Shown here in pieces: positions 8,786-17,737 of a stretch of DNA of 60,251 bases. The stretch's first letter is position 1; each line of letters starts with the position of its first letter. The stretch comes from Anaerolineae bacterium (GTDB lineage Bacteria; Chloroflexota; Anaerolineae; Aggregatilineales; Phototrophicaceae), in NCBI GenBank assembly GCA_022824565.1, contig JAJDZQ010000092.1, positions 1 through 60,251 of the forward strand, in the 5' to 3' direction. Below the pieces are notes generated by a model that saw only the letters and a list, made by a program, of their open reading frames with translations, was not told where the DNA came from and did not search any database. Made by a program: the position numbers and the translations under genes.

Positions 8786-9796
8786 ATGACACAACCGAAG
8801 CTAGCGACTGCAAAGACAAACTGGTTGGCCATCTGCATTTGCAGCGTGCTGGGTATTGCACTGGCTGGATGTGGCAGCTTTCAGCAGCCGGTGATGCAGC
8901 CGCCTACCGATACGCCACAGGTCGAACTTGCCAGCGAATCCGCCACACAGGCACCAACAGCTACGCCCACTGCAACGCCCCTGCCGCCGACTGCCACGCC
9001 GACCCCATTGCCGCCAACCGCCATGCCCGAGCCGACCGCGACTGCTGAGCCGACCAGCGCGCCGCAATCGCCGATCGACAGGCTGGTCGCCGTGCGCAAC
9101 GCCGACAATGGCGCCGCCCTCTTTCATACATTCCAGGAGGCCGCCAACTACTCCTGCGCCAACTGCCACAGTACCACCAGCGAAAAAGAGCTCATCGGTC
9201 CGGGCTTGCTGAATATCCGACACCGCGCCGCGCAACGTTCACCCGAGCAAAGCCCCGCCGAATACATCTATCAGTCCATTGTCGATACCAAAGCCTATGT
9301 GGTCGAGGGCTATGATGCCGAACTGATGCCGGCGAATTGGGCAGAAATCTACAGCGATCTGGAGATCTTTGATATCGTCGCTTTTCTGATGACCTTGGAA
9401 GGTCGCTCCGATATTGATGATCCCGACCCTGCTGCGGAGTCCCCTCCCCTGGATTTGTCGGCCTATGGCGAGATTGCGCTGCCCGATACGGCCGCTGCCG
9501 AACGCGGCTCAGAACTATTTACCGAGCTGCAAAGCGCTGCTGGGTTCGCCTGCGCCGGCTGCCACTTTACCGACAGCGAATTGCGCTTGATTGGTCCTGG
9601 CTTGCAAAATGTCGGGGCGCGCGCAGAAACTCGCGTGGATGGGCAAAGCGCTGTTGAGTACCTCTTCCGCGCCATAGTCAATCCAGCCGGCTATTTGGTA
9701 GCGAATTATGACGCTGGCGTTGAACCGGACAATTATGCGCAGATCTTCAGCGAAGCAGAACTGTACGACCTCATCGCCTACCTGCTCACACTGTAG
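8786..9796 (+). CDS. Diheme cytochrome c lipoprotein
   Basis: 336 residues. A lipoprotein signal with lipobox L-A-G-C29 anchors it at the outer face of the membrane. A Thr/Pro-rich linker (about 50-92) follows. Two cytochrome c domains carry C124-A-N-C127-H128 and C256-A-G-C259-H260. In domain 1 M181 is the likely axial ligand; the aligned position in domain 2 is E313 (Y-D-A-G-V-E-P). The domains are clearly duplicated (both have G-P-G-L near the heme and end in I-A-x-L-x-T-L). It likely moves electrons on the periplasmic side. Its stop overlaps the convergent lyase gene by 11 bases. Confidence 0.88.
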   Translation: MTQPKLATAKTNWLAICICSVLGIALAGCGSFQQPVMQPPTDTPQVELASESATQAPTATPTATPLPPTATPTPLPPTAMPEPTATAEPTSAPQSPIDRLVAVRNADNGAALFHTFQEAANYSCANCHSTTSEKELIGPGLLNIRHRAAQRSPEQSPAEYIYQSIVDTKAYVVEGYDAELMPANWAEIYSDLEIFDIVAFLMTLEGRSDIDDPDPAAESPPLDLSAYGEIALPDTAAAERGSELFTELQSAAGFACAGCHFTDSELRLIGPGLQNVGARAETRVDGQSAVEYLFRAIVNPAGYLVANYDAGVEPDNYAQIFSEAELYDLIAYLLTL

Positions 9797-11279
9797 TTTG
9801 CAGCGCCGCGATCTCGTCTTGCAATAGCTGGTTCGCCTTCGTCAGCGCGTTGTGACGGTCATTCAGCCACTGACGGTCGGCCAGGATTTGCCCCTGCTGC
9901 GCCGCCAGGACGGCCGCCGTGGCTGCAGGCGCTGCGCCTCCATACAGGCTGCGCGCATCGACGAAGGCCTGCGCATCCAGCGCGCGCTGGAAGGCTGCTT
10001 CGGCCAGCGAAATCTCCAGCCCCAGACGGTCTGCCGCGACCAGACGCAGGGTCTCCGCAGTGAGTTCGGCTGGCGCAAGACCTTCAGCCTGCGCATGGTT
10101 GACCAGCGCCGAGACGCTGCTGTGCGCTTGGCGGAAAGGCAGCCCGCATTCGCGCACGAGGGTATCGGCCAGCTCGGTGACAGTGGTGAATCCCGCCGAG
10201 GCCCGCGCGCGCAAGTGCTGCACATTGACCTGCAACGTGTCTATGACGGCGGCGTAAAGCTGCAGAATCGCCTGGGCAGTTTCGAGAGAGCCGAACAGCA
10301 GCGGGAAGATCTCGTCTTCGATGTCTTGCGTATCGCCGAAAGGGATGTTGTGGCATTGCAGGGCGATTCCCTGTGCCTGCGCCAACATGCGGCTGATGCG
10401 CGCCCGCAGATGTTCCAGCACGACCGGGTTGCGCTTCTGCGGCATAATCGAGCTGATTTGCAAGAAGCTGCTGTCAATGTGGATCGCGCCGCTTTCTTGC
10501 GTCGCCCAAAACAGCATGTCCTGCGTAAATCGCGATAGATTCACCGCCAGCGAGCTCAACACGCCCGCGACATCGGTCAGGTTGTCCGATGCGCCGATGC
10601 TGTCGTAGGTGCTGTGCATCACGCCGTCAAAGCCCAACAGGCGCGCGCTCAACTCACGGTCGATCGGGAAAGCTGTGCCCGTCAAGGCGGCTGCGCCCAA
10701 CGGACTTTGGTTGTTGGTCGCCCAGGCGTTTTGCAAGCGCGCTGTATCTCGCGCCAATCCAGCCAATACCCCGGCCATATAATGCGCCATGGTGGTGGGC
10801 TGGGCCGGCTGCGTATGCGTGTAGCCAGGCATCAAAGTGTGCAGGTGCAGACTGGCAAACGCGTGCAGGCTTTCGCGCAGAGACAGCAGGTCGTCGCAGG
10901 TCTCCAGCAGCAATGCCCGCAGCGCCAGACGTGTCAGCGCATAACCCAGGTCGTTGCGGCTGCGCGCGAGTTGCAGATTGCCGCCATGCGCTGGGCCAGC
11001 CAATTTAATGAGCTCGTTTTCGATGGCGAAGAAGAGGTCTTCGACACCGGCGCGATAGCTCAGCCCGTCGACTCCCAGCGCCTCGACCTGAGCCAACGCA
11101 GCCAACAGCGCCACGGCATTTTCCCGCGAGATGATGCCGCACTTGCAGAGCATGACCGCATGCGCGCGATTGGCCGCCAGCATCGGCGCATAATAATAGA
11201 GCTTGGCATCGGCGAAGAAAGGCTGCAGCACAAACTTGTCATAAAGCGGGTGTGGAAAGCTGGAATCGGCGCGCGCCAT
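9786..11279 (-). CDS. Argininosuccinate lyase-family enzyme, divergent
   Basis: 497 residues of the fumarase/aspartase/argininosuccinate lyase superfamily. Signature S-S-I-M-P-Q-K-R-N-P is intact, as are P-G-Y-T-H-T-Q-P-A-Q-P (His and Thr) and R-S-R-N-D. However the H-T-G-R-S-R-N-D-Q context of true argininosuccinate lyases reads L-Q-L-A-R-S-R-N-D-L, the N-S-x-D-A-x-x-x-R-D context reads S-T-Y-D-S-I-G-A-S-D, and no argG or other arginine gene is near. The start codon lies 2 bases after the permease stop, so it belongs to the sugar-transport operon. A C-N lyase acting on an imported or derived substrate is a fair inference; bona fide argininosuccinate lyase remains possible. Confidence 0.75.
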   Translation of the reverse strand: MARADSSFPHPLYDKFVLQPFFADAKLYYYAPMLAANRAHAVMLCKCGIISRENAVALLAALAQVEALGVDGLSYRAGVEDLFFAIENELIKLAGPAHGGNLQLARSRNDLGYALTRLALRALLLETCDDLLSLRESLHAFASLHLHTLMPGYTHTQPAQPTTMAHYMAGVLAGLARDTARLQNAWATNNQSPLGAAALTGTAFPIDRELSARLLGFDGVMHSTYDSIGASDNLTDVAGVLSSLAVNLSRFTQDMLFWATQESGAIHIDSSFLQISSIMPQKRNPVVLEHLRARISRMLAQAQGIALQCHNIPFGDTQDIEDEIFPLLFGSLETAQAILQLYAAVIDTLQVNVQHLRARASAGFTTVTELADTLVRECGLPFRQAHSSVSALVNHAQAEGLAPAELTAETLRLVAADRLGLEISLAEAAFQRALDAQAFVDARSLYGGAAPAATAAVLAAQQGQILADRQWLNDRHNALTKANQLLQDEIAALQTTV

Positions 11280-11281
11280 GC

Positions 11282-12175
11282 CTAGCCCTTGAGCCCGGTC
11301 AGCGCGATGCCCTCGATGATGTAGCGCTGGAAAATGATGACCACGATTAGCAGCGGCACGACCGAAAGCGACGCGCCCGTCATAATCAAATTCCAGGGTG
11401 TCTGCGCCTCGGACGAAAAGAGCTGAATGCCCACTGGCAAGGTGAACATCTCGCTCTTGCTGGTGGCGATGAGGGGCCAGATAAACGCATTCCAATTGCC
11501 CAGAAAGTTGAAGATGCACAGCGCGCCGATAGCTGGCAGGCTGAGCGGCACGGCCACGCGCCAATACAATCCAAACTCGCTGACGCCATCAATGCGCCCG
11601 GCATCCAGCAGCTCGTCGGGCACGCCCTGCATGAACTGGCGCATCAGAAAGATGCCAGAAGCCGTGATGACGCCAGGAAAGGCGATGCCCCAATAGGTAT
11701 CGACCCAGGTGCCGCCGATGGGAGGGTTGGACGACATGATGAACCAGGGGATGATCAGCATCTCCGTCGGCACCATCAACGAGGTCAAAAAGATGATGAA
11801 GATGGGGCGCTTGCCGGGGAACTGATATTTGGCGAAGACATAGCCGGCCAGCGAGTCGAAAAAAGCGACGCTGATCGTGCTGAATACCGCCACGATGAAG
11901 GAATTTTTGTACCATAGCGGCAAGTCCGTTTCGGTGACGACCTCGCTATAGTTGTCCACAGTCGCTTGGTTGGGGAAGAAGTTGCGCCGCAAGATTTCTT
12001 TTTCGGGCTTGAACGAGGTAGAAAGCATCCAGATGAAAGGCACCCCCATCGTCAGCGCGCAGACCGTCAGCACCAGGTAAGAAAAAGCCCGATACTTCCA
12101 TTCGCCGCGGCCGCTGCCCACCGCGCGCGAATCGCTGCGTTCCCGGAAGAGGTTGCTGGGGGTGATCGATTCCAT
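11282..12175 (-). CDS. Carbohydrate ABC transporter permease (MalG-like)
   Basis: 297 residues with about six membrane segments, starting after an N-terminal cytoplasmic stretch. The EAA-type loop D-E-L-L-D-A-G-R-I-D-G-V-S is near residues 188-200. The C-terminus ends in a helix of the MalG/LacG/UgpE type. It pairs with the permease directly upstream (10-base gap). No ATPase is encoded in this operon, as is usual for MalG-type systems that share one ATPase (MsmX-like) in the cell. Confidence 0.9.
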   Translation of the reverse strand: MESITPSNLFRERSDSRAVGSGRGEWKYRAFSYLVLTVCALTMGVPFIWMLSTSFKPEKEILRRNFFPNQATVDNYSEVVTETDLPLWYKNSFIVAVFSTISVAFFDSLAGYVFAKYQFPGKRPIFIIFLTSLMVPTEMLIIPWFIMSSNPPIGGTWVDTYWGIAFPGVITASGIFLMRQFMQGVPDELLDAGRIDGVSEFGLYWRVAVPLSLPAIGALCIFNFLGNWNAFIWPLIATSKSEMFTLPVGIQLFSSEAQTPWNLIMTGASLSVVPLLIVVIIFQRYIIEGIALTGLKG

Positions 12176-12185
12176 CGCGCCCGCT

Positions 12186-13136
12186 CTAGTTGATGCGCCG
12201 CGCTGTGACGCGCAGTTGGATGATTGTGATGATGAGAATGAAGACGAACAGCACCACCGTCAGCGAAGAAGCATAACCCATATTGAAGCTCGTGAACGCC
12301 TCGCGATAAACCCGCAGCACCACGGTCGTAGTCGCATCCAGAGGCCCGCCACGCCCCTGTTCTGTCATCGCCAGGACAGGCGCGAACATGCGCAGGAAAG
12401 AAATCGTCTGTAAGACCAGCAAGAACACGATGGTCGGGTTCAGCAGCGGCAGGGTGATAAAGCGGAAAGTGTGCCAGCGGCTGGCTCCATCGACCTCGGC
12501 GGCTTCATAATAGGTGCGCGGAATCTGCTTCAAGCCAGCCAAAAATATGATGACAGCGAAGCCCATGCCCTGCCAGATTACCAGCGAAAGCACCGAAGGC
12601 AGCGCCTGCTTGGGACTATTCAAGAAAGGCTGCTGGGGCAGCGAGACCAACTGCAGCATGACATTGATCAAGCCGAAGCGCGGCTGATACAACATGCGGA
12701 AGACCCAGGCGATGGCGATGGTCGAGGTGACAAAAGGCAAAAAGAACATGATGCGATAAAAAGTGCTCATGAAGCGGATCTCGTTTAGCATCAGCGAGAT
12801 CATCAGCGCCAGGCAGAGCTGGATCGGCACGCCCAGCAGCAGATAATTTGCCGTGTTTTGGAAGGCCGCCTTGGTGGGGGACTTGCGCTTGTTCAGCTCG
12901 TCGAGCAGCTTCTCATAATTTTCCAAACCCACATAGGGCTGTTCAGCCGCCAGCGGGTTGTAATCGTGCAGGCTCATCTGAAAGGCGAATAGCGCGGGGT
13001 AGATGCGGATGTAGGCGAAGAAAATGATGGGGATCGCCAGGAAAATATACGCCCAAACGACCTTGCGCCGGGCCAGCGTCCAGCGGAACCCTTTGTCGGC
13101 GTTGGCGCGGTTGCTTTTGTCGGGATTGTCAATCAT
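12186..13136 (-). CDS. Carbohydrate ABC transporter permease (MalF/UgpA-like)
   Basis: 316 residues, six predicted membrane segments and the EAA loop E-A-A-E-V-D-G-A-S-R-W-H-T-F at about residue 218. It follows the small membrane protein by 24 bases and the next permease follows it by 10. It forms the channel with the MalG-like partner and the solute-binding protein encoded upstream. Confidence 0.9.
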   Translation of the reverse strand: MIDNPDKSNRANADKGFRWTLARRKVVWAYIFLAIPIIFFAYIRIYPALFAFQMSLHDYNPLAAEQPYVGLENYEKLLDELNKRKSPTKAAFQNTANYLLLGVPIQLCLALMISLMLNEIRFMSTFYRIMFFLPFVTSTIAIAWVFRMLYQPRFGLINVMLQLVSLPQQPFLNSPKQALPSVLSLVIWQGMGFAVIIFLAGLKQIPRTYYEAAEVDGASRWHTFRFITLPLLNPTIVFLLVLQTISFLRMFAPVLAMTEQGRGGPLDATTTVVLRVYREAFTSFNMGYASSLTVVLFVFILIITIIQLRVTARRIN

Positions 13137-13160
13137 GGTTGTGCCGTTTTGTTCCGCGTG

Positions 13161-13505
13161 TCAGGTCAGGTTTCTGGCCGCGCCGTTGCTGGCTTGCTTG
13201 TATACGATGTAAAGCCAAAGCGGCAAAATCACAATCGCGGCCAGGCCACCGGTCGCTATGATGATGCCAACAAGGACGCCGGCTATCGCAGGTCCTACGA
13301 TTAAAAACCACAGGCAGCCCATGCCCAGCTTGTCGTTGAGGATGTGCGCCAAGCCCCAGATGCCGAAGAGACCCGCGATGAGACCGATGATGAAGGCGGT
13401 ATTGTTGCGCGTGGGCTGCGCGGACATTGCGACAAAAGACGACGCGGCATCGTGATAACCGTCATCATAACCAGCTTCGTAGATGCGTTCGTTTTTTTCT
13501 TTCAT
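13161..13505 (-). CDS. Small membrane protein, TM2-like
   Basis: 114 residues: a hydrophilic N-terminus, then about three hydrophobic segments (roughly 38-57, 66-83 and 84-102). The stretch F-G-I-W-G-L-A-H-I-L resembles the TM2-domain pattern in small membrane proteins. It sits inside the sugar ABC operon between the binding-protein gene and the first permease. Function is not recognised. The N-terminal Y-E-A-G-Y-D-D-G-Y-H motif is Tyr- and Asp-rich. Confidence 0.6.
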   Translation of the reverse strand: MKEKNERIYEAGYDDGYHDAASSFVAMSAQPTRNNTAFIIGLIAGLFGIWGLAHILNDKLGMGCLWFLIVGPAIAGVLVGIIIATGGLAAIVILPLWLYIVYKQASNGAARNLT

Positions 13506-13599
13506 TGAGGAACTACCCGCTCCAACTTAGGAGATTGCTAAAATGCTGCGCCGGGCAAAAATCCACCCGACGCAGTTGCGTTGGCTAGATGTCCGGGCG

Positions 13600-14898
13600 C
13601 TATTCGCGGTCTGCCCAGAACGAGTCGATCAGCTCTTGTTCGATCGCCGCGGCTTCGTCCAGCGCCTCGCAGGCATCCATCCCGCCCAGGCGCACATTGT
13701 CGAAGGCGTCAATCAGCACTTGCCGCTGGGCGCTTTCATCGACAAAGAAGGTCGCGTGTGAATAAGCCAGGCCAGCTGAGAAGGGTCCCAGGATGGGATC
13801 GGCCAAGATGGCTTCGTCACTGGCGGCGGCAGCCTGCGCTGGCAATTCGCCCACGCTGTTGACCCAGAGCGTGCCGGCTGCGGGCGAGGTGATGAATTGC
13901 AGGAACTTGACAGCCGCTTCCAGGCGAGCCGGGTCGTCATTGGCGCGGCGGGTGATGCCATGCGTCCAGTACGAGCCGAAGGTGTGGCGCTCGCCATTGG
14001 GTCCCACTGGCAGCTCGGCAACGCCATAATTCAGCTCGGGATTGTTCCTGGCGATTGTGCCGATGCGGAAGGAGCCATCGACATGCAGCGCGGTATCGCC
14101 ATTGACAAAGGCGTTGGTCGCGCCGTCAAGGATGTCGTTGCTGCCCGTCATGTGCTCGGTTTCAAAAGCAGTCAGCCAGCTAAAGGCCGCGCAGCCCTCT
14201 TCGCTGTTGTAGGTGACAGTACGGCCATCATCGCTGTAGGGCGCGCCGCCATATTGCCGCAACAGCACCTCGCGGAACCAGTGGTGGTCTTGCGATGCCA
14301 GCGCGGCCGCGTGCCCCTGCTGCGTGATGTTAAAGATATCCATGTCGCCATCATACTCAGTCGTGGCGAGGGCAGCTGCTACGAAGTCGTCCAGGTTGGC
14401 GGGCGGAGATTCTGGATCGAGCCCGGCCGCGGCAAAGATGTCTTTGTTCCAAAACATCGCCAGCGAGCGCACGGCTGTCGGTATCGCCCAGTAGCTGCCT
14501 TCGAACTTGGAGTTGGCCACCATAGGCGAGAAGTGCTCCAGGATGAAGTCTTCGCTGAAGGCGTCTTCTGGCAAAGGCACGAGATAGCCGGCATCTACGA
14601 AAGCGGGGATCCAGCCATAGAAGAGCGTGACTATATCAGGCCCAACGCCAGCTGGCGCAGAGGCAGCCAGTTCATCGCGGAAGTTGGCATAGGGAATGTC
14701 GCTGTTATGCACGACTTTTATGCCCGGGTTCTCCGCTTCAAATTGCGCGATGAGCTCATTCATCGCATCGACCCGCGCCTGGAAGTTGTATTGCCAGTAC
14801 TCAATCTCGATCATGTCGTCTTGCGCCAGCGCAACCGAGCCGAGCGATGCCAGCGCAATCAGTACAGCCAAGACGGCAAAGAGTTTGGTGAAACGCAT
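13600..14898 (-). CDS. Extracellular sugar-binding protein (family 1)
   Basis: 432 residues with a signal peptide (M-R-F-T-K-L-F-A-V-L-A-V-L-I-A-L then cut near A-L-A). The mature protein begins D-D-M-I-E-I-E-Y-W and has the F-E-x-x-N-P-G-I-x-V pattern of family 1 solute-binding proteins. The frame extends 18 codons further upstream, but this ATG is preceded by a good GGAGA ribosome site. First gene of the leftward transport operon. The sugar is unknown; 94 bases separate it from the small membrane protein gene. Confidence 0.92.
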   Translation of the reverse strand: MRFTKLFAVLAVLIALASLGSVALAQDDMIEIEYWQYNFQARVDAMNELIAQFEAENPGIKVVHNSDIPYANFRDELAASAPAGVGPDIVTLFYGWIPAFVDAGYLVPLPEDAFSEDFILEHFSPMVANSKFEGSYWAIPTAVRSLAMFWNKDIFAAAGLDPESPPANLDDFVAAALATTEYDGDMDIFNITQQGHAAALASQDHHWFREVLLRQYGGAPYSDDGRTVTYNSEEGCAAFSWLTAFETEHMTGSNDILDGATNAFVNGDTALHVDGSFRIGTIARNNPELNYGVAELPVGPNGERHTFGSYWTHGITRRANDDPARLEAAVKFLQFITSPAAGTLWVNSVGELPAQAAAASDEAILADPILGPFSAGLAYSHATFFVDESAQRQVLIDAFDNVRLGGMDACEALDEAAAIEQELIDSFWADRE

Positions 14899-15263
14899 TT
14901 TCGTCTCCTCGTTTCTATTGGATTGTAATCGGACCTCTTCACTGTAACGCATCTGCCCGCCATTGCCAAATTGTCCGCTGCCAGGAAGTGGTGATTAACG
15001 TGGATAGGCCACTATTTCCCCCACCCTAAATCCCTCCCCCATAAAGAGGGAGGGACTTCAAATCTGTAGTAGCGCAGCCCTTCTCCCATAAAGCGAGAGG
15101 GACTTCAAATCTGTAGTAGCGCAGCCCTTCTCCCATAAAGCGAGAGGGACTTCAAATCTGTAGTGGCGCAGCCCCTCCCTCATATTGGGGGAGGGGTTTG
15201 GGGTGGGGGCAAAGCATCTCGCATCCTGCAAAATCACCACTCCCGCTGCCGGGGGCAAGCGCA
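14899..15263. other. Intergenic region with GC-rich tandem repeats
   Basis: This 365-base gap between the amidohydrolase stop and the binding-protein start is largely the inverted form of the GC-rich repeat. The binding-protein promoter must lie here, but no clear hexamer pair was found. Confidence 0.6.
15052..15195. repeat. Tandem 47-bp GC-rich repeat, three copies
   Basis: GGGACTTCAAATCTG begins at 15052, 15099 and 15146, giving a 47-base period; each copy continues with GTAG-x-GGCGCAGCCC-type sequence and CCCATAAAG-type hairpin arms. It is the reverse complement of the 8263-8400 family, with a one-base longer unit. The flanks (15020-15050 and 15170-15210) contain the same CCCTCCCCC/GGGGGAGGG arms. 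Confidence 0.85.
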
Positions 15264-16217
15264 TCACAGTTCAATCTTGAGCAGCCGCGCCGCGTTGCCA
15301 CCGAAGATCAACTGGATGTCGTCTTCGCGATAATTCAGTTCTCGCACATCGCGGATCTGGTCTTTCAAATAGGGCTCGGCGAAACCGCGCGGGAAGTAGC
15401 TGGAGTCTGTGCCGAAGATGATGCGTTCGGGACCGATGGTCTCCATGTACTTGCGGAAGAGCTTTTTGGTATCCCATTCGCCATCCACCCACTTCACCCA
15501 TTGGTTCGAGCCGCTGGTATCGATGCAGACATTGCCGCAAGCCCAGCACAACTGCAGTGTCTCGCGGATCCACGCGCAGCCAAAATGCGGCACGACGAAA
15601 GTCACTTCGGGGAAGTCTTTGGCGACATTGTGCAGCTTCAGCGGGTTGATATTTTGATGCCAGGCGATGCCGCCGCCGCTGCCCTGGATGCCAAAATGGA
15701 TGAGTACCGGGATATCCAGCTCGGCGCACATCTCCCAGACGGGATAGGCATCCATATCTTCGACCGGGCGGTCCAGCGCTGGCGCCAGCAGCTTGTAGGC
15801 TTTCAAACCATCTTCGTTCACAGCGCGCTTTAGTTCATCCGCCGCGCCTTCGCTAAACAGATAATGATGGGCAAAGCCGATGAACTTGTCGGGATGACGC
15901 CGGACGATGCTCGCCAGGTTCTTGTTGCCGCCACCGGTCACGAAGCCCACGGCGCGCAACCCATACTTGTCGATTTCGGCTGCCCAGCGGTTGGCTTGCT
16001 GCTCGTCGGTGGTTTCTTTGCGCTCGGGCGGATCAAATCCCCAGCTGGCGCGCCATTGACGGTTGTAGGCAAGCGCGTGTTCGCGGGCAATTTTGGCGCG
16101 TTTTTCGCCAATGCGCTCCACATAACGTTGTCGCCAGTTGGGTCCTCGTTCGATGATCCAGCGCGACTGTGTCGGAAAGTGCACATGAAAGTCGATGATA
16201 TTCAGGCCATTGTACAT
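15264..16217 (-). CDS. Amidohydrolase family 2 protein
   Basis: 317 residues, a TIM-barrel amidohydrolase of the ACMSD-related group. The metal-binding H-x-H is in D-F-H-V-H-F near residue 10. Others are likely in V-P-H-F-G-C (about residue 209) and F-G-T-D-S-S-Y (about 270). Known relatives hydrolyse or decarboxylate aromatic or sugar-acid compounds; the substrate here is not apparent. It lies just upstream of the sugar transport operon on the same strand and divergent from the isomerase gene, which supports a role in the same catabolic locus. Confidence 0.82.
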   Translation of the reverse strand: MYNGLNIIDFHVHFPTQSRWIIERGPNWRQRYVERIGEKRAKIAREHALAYNRQWRASWGFDPPERKETTDEQQANRWAAEIDKYGLRAVGFVTGGGNKNLASIVRRHPDKFIGFAHHYLFSEGAADELKRAVNEDGLKAYKLLAPALDRPVEDMDAYPVWEMCAELDIPVLIHFGIQGSGGGIAWHQNINPLKLHNVAKDFPEVTFVVPHFGCAWIRETLQLCWACGNVCIDTSGSNQWVKWVDGEWDTKKLFRKYMETIGPERIIFGTDSSYFPRGFAEPYLKDQIRDVRELNYREDDIQLIFGGNAARLLKIEL

Positions 16218-16370
16218 AACTCGATTCCTCCTACAGTTTGCGAACGCGCAGATGATAACTTGCGCCTATGGTCGATTCCAAATCGCCGTCTCGCGCAGCC
16301 TTCTACCGCACCCCAAGTCGACAGGTCGAACAGGGCAAGATAGCTAACCCCACCCCCGGCACCTCCCCCT

Positions 16371-16397
16371 GACCTGTCGGGGGGATTGAGGGGGGTT
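16371..16397. repeat. 27-bp direct repeat, copy 1
   Basis: GACCTGTCGGGGGGATTGAG followed by GGGGGTT is identical at 16596-16622. A degenerate relative occurs near 16510. The unit lies in a GC-rich repeat cluster that also holds CCCCTCCCCC arms. Confidence 0.8.
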
Positions 16398-16595
16398 GCC
16401 TCTCCCTCCCCGTCGGGACAGCGTAGGGGCGAGGCGGTGACTCGCCCAAATAACCCCTCCCCCAGCCCCTCCCCGTCGAGTCTAGGGAGGGGAGTCAAGG
16501 TAAGTGCCTCCCGACCCGACAGGTGGATTGATGGGGTGTGAAAAGCCCCTCCCTCATTTTTGGGGAGGGGTTTGGGGTGGGGGTTGCCTCCCCTT

Positions 16596-16622
16596 GACCT
16601 GTCGGGGGGATTGAGGGGGGTT
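16596..16622. repeat. 27-bp direct repeat, copy 2
   Basis: Exact second copy of the 16371-16397 unit. It lies 26 bases upstream of the isomerase promoter. Confidence 0.8.
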
Positions 16623-16647
16623 ATTTTGGGCGGACTTGGCGCGCTAT

Positions 16648-16675
16648 TTGTCATATGCACGCTGCAAGTTATAAT
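16648..16675 (+). promoter_or_regulatory. Sigma70-type promoter of sugar isomerase-like gene
   Basis: TTGTCA (16648-16653) and TATAAT (16670-16675) are separated by 16 bases, close to the consensus. The start codon is 51 bases downstream of the -10. Confidence 0.7.
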
Positions 16676-16725
16676 GGCGCGAACTGAACCAGAACACGCG
16701 AATCGCAGTTGAAAGGATATGACTG

Positions 16726-17727
16726 ATGGCACGAGCCGTAACCTTATTCACCGGACAGTGGGCAGACCTGCCTATCGAAACCCTGGCCGCAAAAGCATCA
16801 GAATTTGGCTATGACGGGCTGGAGCTGGCTTGCTGGGGCGACCACTTCGAGGTCGACAAAGCGCTGGCAGACGATGGCTACATTCAGTCGCGGAAAGACT
16901 TGTTGGCGCGGCACGGCTTGCAATATTTCTCGATCAGCAATCACCTGGTCGGACAATGTGTGGCCGACGCAACCATTGATGAACGCCACCGCGCTATCTT
17001 GCCCGACCGCTTGTGGGGCGATGGCGACCCAGACGGTGTGCGCGAGCGCTGCGCCCAGGAGATGATGGATACGGGCCGCGCCGCCCAGGCATTTGGCGTG
17101 GATGTCGTCAATGGCTTCACTGGCAGCCCGGTCTGGCATTTGATCTACCGCTTCCCGCCCACTTCGGACGAGATGATCGATGCGGGTTATCAGGAATTTG
17201 CAGCTCGCTGGCAGCCCATCCTGGATGTCTATGCCGAGCTGGGCATCAAGTTCGCGCTGGAAGCCCATCCGGGTGAGATCGCCTATGACATTTATACGGC
17301 GGAAAAGACCCTGGAAGTGTTGGACAACCACCCGTCATTCGGCTTCAATTTCGACCCCAGTCACTTCATTCACCAGCTCTTCGACCCCGTGAAGTTCATC
17401 GACCGTTTCGCCGACCGCATCTTCCATGTGCATGTCAAAGATTCCAAAGTCACGCTGGACAATGTGAGCAGCATCCTGGGCTCGCATCTGAACTTTGGCG
17501 ATCACCGGCGCGGTTGGGATTTTGTCTCGCCGGGGCACGGCGATCTGGATATCGACTCGATGATCCGCGCGTTGAATCGCATCGGCTACACGGGACCGCT
17601 TTCGGTGGAATGGGAAGATAGCGGCATGGACCGCGAATTTGGAGCGACCGAATCGGCCGCCTGGGTAAAAGCCAACGACTTTACCGCATCGGCAGTCGCA
17701 TTCGACGCGGCTTTCGCCGACGAATAG
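16726..17727 (+). CDS. Sugar phosphate isomerase/epimerase-like TIM barrel
   Basis: 333 residues of the xylose isomerase-like (AP endonuclease 2) TIM barrel group. Likely metal ligands are E in A-L-E-A-H-P-G (about residue 182), D and H in F-D-P-S-H-F-I-H (about 209), H-V-H-V-K-D (about 235) and E in V-E-W-E-D-S-G (about 290). Such enzymes isomerise or epimerise sugars or cyclitols. It is followed 10 bases later by the oxidoreductase, so it forms a two-gene operon for carbohydrate degradation. The exact substrate cannot be told. Confidence 0.85.
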   Translation: MARAVTLFTGQWADLPIETLAAKASEFGYDGLELACWGDHFEVDKALADDGYIQSRKDLLARHGLQYFSISNHLVGQCVADATIDERHRAILPDRLWGDGDPDGVRERCAQEMMDTGRAAQAFGVDVVNGFTGSPVWHLIYRFPPTSDEMIDAGYQEFAARWQPILDVYAELGIKFALEAHPGEIAYDIYTAEKTLEVLDNHPSFGFNFDPSHFIHQLFDPVKFIDRFADRIFHVHVKDSKVTLDNVSSILGSHLNFGDHRRGWDFVSPGHGDLDIDSMIRALNRIGYTGPLSVEWEDSGMDREFGATESAAWVKANDFTASAVAFDAAFADE

Positions 17728-17737
17728 GAGACAGAAA

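Larger units (their letters stand above)
16218..16725. other. Intergenic region with GC-rich repeats
   Basis: 508 bases between divergent genes. The region from 16340 to 16625 is GC-rich hairpin repeat, including two copies of a 27-base unit at 16371 and 16596. The right end carries the promoter of the isomerase gene. No protein-coding frame in it is supported. Confidence 0.7.

Noticed and set aside
13897-14928. Long rightward frame opposite the sugar-binding protein gene
   Set aside because: It mirrors the coding of the binding protein, which has a signal peptide and family motifs; the mirror frame has none.
16202-16732. Leftward frame across the repeat cluster at 16.2-16.7 kb
   Set aside because: It is composed of repeat translation and overlaps a promoter and start.
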